From UMGS1370 sp046957575 (GTDB lineage: Bacteria > Bacillota > Clostridia > Lachnospirales > Lachnospiraceae), in assembly GCA_046957575.1 (NCBI GenBank), contig JBKUOG010000013.1, forward strand, positions 1 to 64,000: 64,000 nt of DNA, in the 5' to 3' direction. Position numbers and translations under genes: made by a program. Below the pieces are notes generated by a model, which was not told where the DNA came from, searched no databases, and saw only the letters and a program-made list of their open reading frames with translations. Within the stretch, counting starts at the first letter, position 1; every line of letters starts with the position of its first letter. Positions 59,152-64,000 of the stretch are shown one piece after another.

Positions 59152-62035
59152 AGATTTACTGGAAATGCTGAAGGAATTCCTTCAAAAAATTGCTTCGTCC
59201 AGGCTAGTCGCCCTGTCCGTTCTATTTGCAGCTATGTTTGCTCTTTTGATAGTAAACTTATTTAATCTGCAGATTATACATGGGGAAGACTATCTGAATG
59301 AATATATGCAAAAGACCGAAAAGGTAATTTACACCCCGGGTACCCGCGGCAATATTTTAGACCGAAACGGCAATATTCTGGCTTACAATGAACTGGCCTA
59401 TTCTGTGGCTGTCCAGGATACCGGCGCCTACAGAAAGGATGCAGACCGAAACCGGATGCTGCTGCGCCTGGTCCGTATTCTGAATGAGCAAGGGGAGACC
59501 ATTGAGGGAAAGTTTGAGGTAGGAATCAACGAAGCTGGAGAGATGTACTTTACATGCACCAGCGAAGCGGCAAAACGCCGTTTTTTAAGAGATTATTACA
59601 ATCTGACGACTGCCGAAGATCTGGATAAAAACGGAAAAAACCCGTCTGGAATTACGGCCAGAGAGGCATTTGAGAAAAAGTTTAAAGACTACAAGATGGA
59701 TTCCATTGTAGATGAAAAAGGAAATCCCATTGTTTTAGATGACGAGACAGCGCTTGATATGGTAAATATCTGGTATACCATGCAGCTTACTGCCTTTCGG
59801 AAATACGAAAGCACCACTATCGCCAACAATGTTTCTGATGAAACCGTTGCAGAAATTATGGAAAATACAGCCGAACTTCAGGGAGTTACGATTGAGGAAA
59901 GTTCGATTCGGGTCTACAACAACAGCATCTATTTTGAACCAATTATCGGCTATATTGGAAAGGTTCAGGAAGATCAGCTGGATGAGCTGAACAAGGATAT
60001 TCCAGAGGGAAGCAATCAGGCGTACCGGCCTACCGATCTGGTTGGGCGTACCGGCCTGGAGGCATCTATGGAAAAAGAACTGCAGGGGAAAAAGGGATAT
60101 AAAGTTGTAAACGTAGACAATATGGGCCGCATTCTGGAAGTGAAGGAAGAGGTGGCGCCGGAAGCAGGAAATGACATTTACCTGTCTATTGATCAGGATC
60201 TGCAGATTGGTGTCTATGAACTTCTGGAACGGCAGTTAGCAGGTATCCTCTTAGATCATCTGCGGATGGAAGATATCAGAGAAGACGAAACATTTAAAGA
60301 TTCTAAAAAGCCGATTCCGGTAAAAGATGTCTATTACCAGCTAATCAATAACAATGTTTTATCCTTAAGCCACATGGGGTCAGAAGATGCGTCTGCCATG
60401 GAAAAGCAGTTATATCAGATACAGACTTCTTCCCAGGCTCAGATACTAAGTGACATTCAGGCTGAATTATTAAGTCCCCATGCGGCCCAGCTGGGCCAGC
60501 TTCCCAAGGACATGATGGCGTACATGGTCTACATCTATGAATACCTGTCTTCCGATGAGGTAGGCATTATTCAAAAATCAGAGATCGATGAGACCAGTGA
60601 GGCCTATCTTTCCTGGAAAGCGGATACCATCAGTCTGCGGGACTATATTTACGCAGGCATTGCAGACGGATGGATTGATACAGCAAAGCTGGAGATTGAT
60701 GATCGGTATTCCAGCGCAGACAGCATCTTTGAGAGCCTGGTTCAATACATTATGAATGCGCTTCAGGAAGACACCCAGTTTACCAAGCAGATTTACCGGT
60801 ATCTCATCAACGATGGAACAGTAAAGGGATGGCAGTTGTGCATCGCCCTCTACGATCAGGGAGTTTTGGAGTATGATGCAGAAGAGGTCGCAAAGCTTTC
60901 CTCTGGAGGAGACAGTTATGCCTATACCTTTATTCGCAGCAAAATCAAAAGTATTGAGTTGACGCCTGCTCAGCTGGCGCTGGATCCATGTACCGGGTCC
61001 TGCGTCATTGTAGATGTCAACACCGGAGAAGTCCGGGCGCTGGTTACCTATCCGGGATATGACAACAATCGCCTGTCCGGAACCGTAGATGCAGATTACT
61101 ACAACCAGCTTCGAGAAGATTTGTCTCTGCCTCTTAGAAATAATGCAACCATGGTGTTAAAGGCGCCTGGATCTACCTTTAAGCCGATTACTGCAGTGGC
61201 AGCTCTGGAAGAAGGAGTCATTCAGATGGGAGAGACCATTGAATGTACCGGAGAATATAAGGAGATTGACACGCCTATCAAATGTTGGATCTATCCGGGA
61301 CGTCATGGCAAACTGGATATAATCGGAGGAATCGGAAATTCCTGCAACTATGTAGTGGCAGAGCTGGCTCACCGAATGTCCATGGATGAAAACGGAAACT
61401 ATTCTACCAGCCTTGGACTGGAAACACTGGCAAAATATGCTACTATGTTCGGACTGGATCATACATCCGGTGTGGAAATTGATGAGGCATCTCCGAAAAT
61501 TTCGGATACAGACCCGGAGCGTTCTTCTATGGGACAGGGCAGCCATGCTTTTACCAATACTCAGTTGGCAAGATATGTAACAGCCATGGCCAATCGGGGA
61601 ACGGTTTACGAACTGAGTCTTCTGGACAAATTGACGGATTCAGAAGGAAATCTGATTGAAGACTATACGCCAGCCGTATCTTCTACTATTGATATTAAAA
61701 CTTCTACCTGGGATGCGGTTCAGGCTGGAATGCGCCAGGTTATCGCAGAAGGATCTGCAAAAAGTATTTTCTCGGATCTGGCCATTGAAGTAGCCGGAAA
61801 GACAGGAACTGCTCAGGAGGATACCAGACGTACCAACCATGCATTCTTTGTATCATTTGCGCCTTATGCGGCTCCGGAAATTGCGGTTACAGTCAATATT
61901 CCCTATGGATACAGTTCTGGAAACGCGGCTACTCTTGCAAAAAATGTTTATAAGTATTACTATGGATATACGACTCTGGAAGGAATTCAGGCAGCAGGGG
62001 CTCTGGATGCCACTGCAGTGGAAATTCAGGACTAA
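59144..62035 (+). CDS. mrdA: Class B penicillin-binding protein, PBP2 type, with large insertion
   Basis: Transpeptidase of the elongation complex. The start is TTG at 59144, in the frame that is open further up, because AAAGGAGA (59126-59133) lies ten bases before it and the product then has 963 residues with a normal short cytoplasmic N-terminus. One membrane helix follows at about 20-42. The dimerisation domain has TRGNILDRNGNILAYNELAY. The catalytic motifs are STFK (S677), SCN (S733) and KTGTA (K886). PBP2 is usually 600-750 residues; here about 230 extra residues lie between the DQDLQ segment (near 350) and SCVIVDVNTGEV (near 616). It is followed by minC. Confidence 0.92.
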   Translation: MFKDLLEMLKEFLQKIASSRLVALSVLFAAMFALLIVNLFNLQIIHGEDYLNEYMQKTEKVIYTPGTRGNILDRNGNILAYNELAYSVAVQDTGAYRKDADRNRMLLRLVRILNEQGETIEGKFEVGINEAGEMYFTCTSEAAKRRFLRDYYNLTTAEDLDKNGKNPSGITAREAFEKKFKDYKMDSIVDEKGNPIVLDDETALDMVNIWYTMQLTAFRKYESTTIANNVSDETVAEIMENTAELQGVTIEESSIRVYNNSIYFEPIIGYIGKVQEDQLDELNKDIPEGSNQAYRPTDLVGRTGLEASMEKELQGKKGYKVVNVDNMGRILEVKEEVAPEAGNDIYLSIDQDLQIGVYELLERQLAGILLDHLRMEDIREDETFKDSKKPIPVKDVYYQLINNNVLSLSHMGSEDASAMEKQLYQIQTSSQAQILSDIQAELLSPHAAQLGQLPKDMMAYMVYIYEYLSSDEVGIIQKSEIDETSEAYLSWKADTISLRDYIYAGIADGWIDTAKLEIDDRYSSADSIFESLVQYIMNALQEDTQFTKQIYRYLINDGTVKGWQLCIALYDQGVLEYDAEEVAKLSSGGDSYAYTFIRSKIKSIELTPAQLALDPCTGSCVIVDVNTGEVRALVTYPGYDNNRLSGTVDADYYNQLREDLSLPLRNNATMVLKAPGSTFKPITAVAALEEGVIQMGETIECTGEYKEIDTPIKCWIYPGRHGKLDIIGGIGNSCNYVVAELAHRMSMDENGNYSTSLGLETLAKYATMFGLDHTSGVEIDEASPKISDTDPERSSMGQGSHAFTNTQLARYVTAMANRGTVYELSLLDKLTDSEGNLIEDYTPAVSSTIDIKTSTWDAVQAGMRQVIAEGSAKSIFSDLAIEVAGKTGTAQEDTRRTNHAFFVSFAPYAAPEIAVTVNIPYGYSSGNAATLAKNVYKYYYGYTTLEGIQAAGALDATAVEIQD

Positions 62036-62076
62036 ATTTGTCGGATTTCGATCATTTAAAAGAAAAGGAGACTGTC

Positions 62077-62745
62077 ATGCGTCATAATACAGTAGTGATT
62101 AAAGGCAACAGGGCCGGTATGTCGGTCTATCTGGATCCGATGGTTCCTTTTGAACAACTGTTAGAAGATGTGGCAGTAAAGTTTCGGGAAAGCGCAAAAT
62201 TCTGGGGTTCTATCCAGATGACCCTTTCTTTGGAAGGGCGTCCGCTTTCTCCGGAACAGGAATTTAAAATTGTCAACACCATAACAGAAAATTCTCAGAT
62301 AGAAATTCTGTGTCTGCTGGATACCAACGCAGAACGGATTAACCGATGCGAAAGGGCGCTGAATGAAAAGCTGATGGAACTTTCTGAGCGTACTGGCCAG
62401 TTCTTTAAAGGCGATTTGCACCGGGGGGACACGCTGGAATCTGAGGCAAGCATTGTTGTAATTGGAGATGTGGAACATGGAGCCAGAGTAACTGCCAGGG
62501 GCAATATCATTGTGCTGGGAGAACTAAAAGGTTCTGCCTTTGCCGGGGCTTCAGGAGATGAGAATACGGTAATTGTGGCATTGGACATGGCCCCTTTGCA
62601 GCTTCGGATTGGCGACCGCACCAAAAAGGGCGATGAAAAGGGCAAGCGTCTGGGCAAGGGGCCGGTAATTGCCTATGTAGATAACCATACTATTTGTACC
62701 AAAACACTAAAGAAAAGTTTATTTGGCATGTTAAATTTTATTTAA
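62077..62745 (+). CDS. minC: Septum site-determining protein MinC
   Basis: 222 residues. The ATG at 62077 (MRHNTVVIKGNRAG) follows AAAAGGAG; the frame is open from 62038. The N-terminal domain binds FtsZ; the C-terminal beta-helix has GDVEHGARVTARGNIIVLGEL and GSAFAGASGDENTVIVA. It inhibits Z-ring formation at the poles with MinD. Confidence 0.94.
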   Translation: MRHNTVVIKGNRAGMSVYLDPMVPFEQLLEDVAVKFRESAKFWGSIQMTLSLEGRPLSPEQEFKIVNTITENSQIEILCLLDTNAERINRCERALNEKLMELSERTGQFFKGDLHRGDTLESEASIVVIGDVEHGARVTARGNIIVLGELKGSAFAGASGDENTVIVALDMAPLQLRIGDRTKKGDEKGKRLGKGPVIAYVDNHTICTKTLKKSLFGMLNFI

Positions 62746-62748
62746 TGC

Positions 62749-62777
62749 TGGAAAATTTCTGGAAAATAGGGTAAAAT
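62749..62777 (+). promoter_or_regulatory. Weak promoter-like region before minD, with direct repeats
   Basis: TAAAAT at 62772-62777 with TGGAAA 17 bases upstream (62749-62754). CTGGAAAAT is repeated at 62748-62756 and 62759-62767. Promoter call is tentative. Confidence 0.3.
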
Positions 62778-62814
62778 AATAGAATAGCTAGAATAGCTGC
62801 AGGAGGATATTGCT

Positions 62815-63606
62815 ATGAGTCAAGTCATTGTCATTACTTCCGGTAAAGGAGGGGTAGGCAAGACGACAACTTCTGCCAATGTGGGAACCGGTCTGGCCAT
62901 TCTGGGCAAACGGGTAGTCTTAATTGATACAGATATAGGACTGCGCAACCTGGATGTGGTCATGGGCCTGGAGAACCGCATCGTCTACAACTTGGTAGAC
63001 GTGATAGAAGGAAACTGTCGTATGAAGCAAGCCCTGATAAGAGACAAAAGATATCCAAACCTGTATTTGCTGCCGTCTGCTCAGACCCGCGATAAAACCG
63101 CTGTGACTCCAGAGCAGATGAAAAAACTGGCAGATGATTTAAGAGAAGAGGTTGATTACATACTGTTAGACTGTCCGGCTGGAATCGAGCAGGGATTTCG
63201 CAATGCCATTGCCGGCGCTGACAGGGCTTTAGTAGTCACGACTCCTGAAGTTTCCGCTATCCGGGATGCAGACAGAATTATTGGTCTTCTGGAGGCGGCG
63301 GAGATGAAGGACATTGATTTAATTGTCAATCGGCTCCGCATGGATATGGTGCGCCGGGGAGACATGATGTCTGTGGAGGATGTGATTGATATTTTAGCAG
63401 TCAATGTAATCGGAGCTGTGCCGGATGACGAATCCATAGTCATTTCTACCAACCAGGGAGAGCCTTTGGTAGGGATGGGCTCCCTGGCCGGACAGGCTTA
63501 TATGAATATATGCCGCCGGGTTACAGGAGAGAACATTCCTCTGATGGAACTTGATGAACCAAAAAGTTTTCTTGGCCGGTTAAGCAGCTTTTTAAGGCAT
63601 GCTTAG
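62815..63606 (+). CDS. minD: Septum site-determining protein MinD
   Basis: ParA-type ATPase of 263 residues. The deviant Walker A is GKGGVGKTT (10-18), with DTDIGLRNLDVVMGLENRI and DCPAGIEQGF, the Walker B region. The C-terminal LGRLSSFLRHA is an amphipathic membrane-targeting helix. It carries MinC to the membrane and is displaced by MinE. GCAGGAGGATATTGCT precedes the ATG. Confidence 0.97.
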   Translation: MSQVIVITSGKGGVGKTTTSANVGTGLAILGKRVVLIDTDIGLRNLDVVMGLENRIVYNLVDVIEGNCRMKQALIRDKRYPNLYLLPSAQTRDKTAVTPEQMKKLADDLREEVDYILLDCPAGIEQGFRNAIAGADRALVVTTPEVSAIRDADRIIGLLEAAEMKDIDLIVNRLRMDMVRRGDMMSVEDVIDILAVNVIGAVPDDESIVISTNQGEPLVGMGSLAGQAYMNICRRVTGENIPLMELDEPKSFLGRLSSFLRHA

Positions 63607-63616
63607 GAGGGATGAT

Positions 63617-63886
63617 ATGCGTACCTGGCCTGCATTTCAGAGAAAGGCTTCTGGAGAGATTGCAAGGAAACGGTTAAAATTCCTGCTTTTATCTGATAGA
63701 ACAGAGTATCCTCCGGAAATACTGGATAAGATAAAAGATGATATGATTCGCGTCATTTCAAAATACGTAGAGATTGAAGCGGATGGGATCGAACTTCAGG
63801 TTCTGGGACTTAAGTCAGCAAAAAGTCCTGGAACAGGGCCTGTCCTTCAGGCCAATATTCCTTTTCGTATGCTCCCAAATGCTTGA
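63617..63886 (+). CDS. minE: Cell division topological specificity factor MinE
   Basis: 89 residues from ATG 63617, five bases after GGAGG; the frame is open from 63599. RKRLKFLLLSDRTEYPPEIL is the MinD-binding region and KYVEIEADGIELQV the topological domain. With MinC and MinD it sets up oscillation or gradients to place the septum. Presence of a full MinCDE set is usual in Clostridia. Confidence 0.95.
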   Translation: MRTWPAFQRKASGEIARKRLKFLLLSDRTEYPPEILDKIKDDMIRVISKYVEIEADGIELQVLGLKSAKSPGTGPVLQANIPFRMLPNA

Positions 63887-63909
63887 CAACTAAGAGGTAT
63901 CGCTAGAAT

Positions 63910-64000
63910 ATGCTTTTTGAATATGATTTTAAAAATTATAATTTCCGCTTATTGATTGAGATTTTTCTGCTCAATGTGATTGGAGTTCTGGTTTTGCGGA
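63910..64000 (+). CDS. rodA: RodA/FtsW-type SEDS protein, 5' end only
   Basis: Frame from ATG 63910 reads MLFEYDFKNYNFRLLIEIF and continues hydrophobic to the window end. The N-terminal pattern and the place after minE in an mre-min cluster fit RodA, the glycan polymerase partner of PBP2. AGAGGT lies in front. Only 30 codons are visible, so the call rests mainly on context. Confidence 0.75.
   Translation, partial: MLFEYDFKNYNFRLLIEIFLLNVIGVLVLR

Noticed and set aside
59060..62035. PBP2 start at 59060
   Set aside because: This would lie deep inside mreD and give a Cys-rich N-terminus; TTG 59144 has a strong ribosome binding site.
1..64000. CRISPR array, prophage or transposase gene
   Set aside because: No regularly spaced repeats, phage genes, integrase or transposase frames were found on either strand.

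Overview
The window looks like chromosome of a Gram-positive, spore-forming anaerobe of the Lachnospiraceae / Clostridium-relative group (Firmicutes). The evidence is spoIVA, yqfC/yqfD and a SpoVB-type flippase, a MinCDE set next to mreC/mreD/PBP2/rodA, long clostridial-type Prs, DUF512 and DUF3048 proteins, GGAGG-type ribosome binding sites and frequent GTG/TTG starts. Genus is not claimed. Nearly all genes are on the + strand; only prs is on the minus strand. No rRNA, tRNA, CRISPR array, prophage or complete insertion sequence was seen.

Layout: 1-6.5 kb, the end of an M23 peptidase gene, then an operon of rRNA methylase (rsmF-like), RsuA-type pseudouridine synthase, HAD phosphatase, YgiQ radical SAM and pgeF. 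6.5-12.4 kb, prs (minus) divergent from DUF512-der-plsY-gpsA. 12.5-17.5 kb, a complete branched-chain amino acid ABC transporter livKHMGF behind a near-perfect housekeeping promoter and a structured leader. 17.5-22.3 kb, spoIVA with a sigma-E-like promoter, a beta-CASP nuclease, rnhA and an LprI-like protein. 22.4-31.9 kb, a 42-aa membrane peptide, alaS, rpsU, yqfC, yqfD, phoH, ybeY, a DUF3048 lipoprotein, a flippase and a small anchored protein. 32-38 kb, two FAD oxidoreductases and proB-DUF896-5-FCL-proA. 38.4-40.2 kb, a Gly/Arg/Ser-rich membrane protein and PspA.

40.3-46.8 kb is the accessory region: seven tightly packed, overlapping genes with a phosphonate-biosynthesis core. They are a 110-aa unknown, PEP mutase fused to a nucleotidyltransferase, phosphonopyruvate decarboxylase, a metallophosphoesterase, an NDP-sugar-type SDR, a second nucleotidyltransferase and an unfamiliar GxGxxG dehydrogenase-like protein. 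The core would turn PEP into phosphonopyruvate and then phosphonoacetaldehyde. No aminotransferase is present, so the end product is unclear; two nucleotidyltransferases suggest a nucleotide-activated phosphonate used to decorate a lipid or glycan. The cluster is bracketed by inverted copies of a small hairpin repeat.

46.9-64 kb is conserved: miaB, an L,D-transpeptidase with wall-binding repeats, mutS-mutL-miaA, a PLP C-S-lyase-like protein, radC, mreC-mreD-PBP2-minC-minD-minE and the start of rodA/ftsW.

The best-supported structural discovery is a ~150-bp MITE-like element present twice (622-772 and 38136-38284). Both copies have the same inverted-repeat ends and each is flanked by its own perfect 7-bp target duplication.
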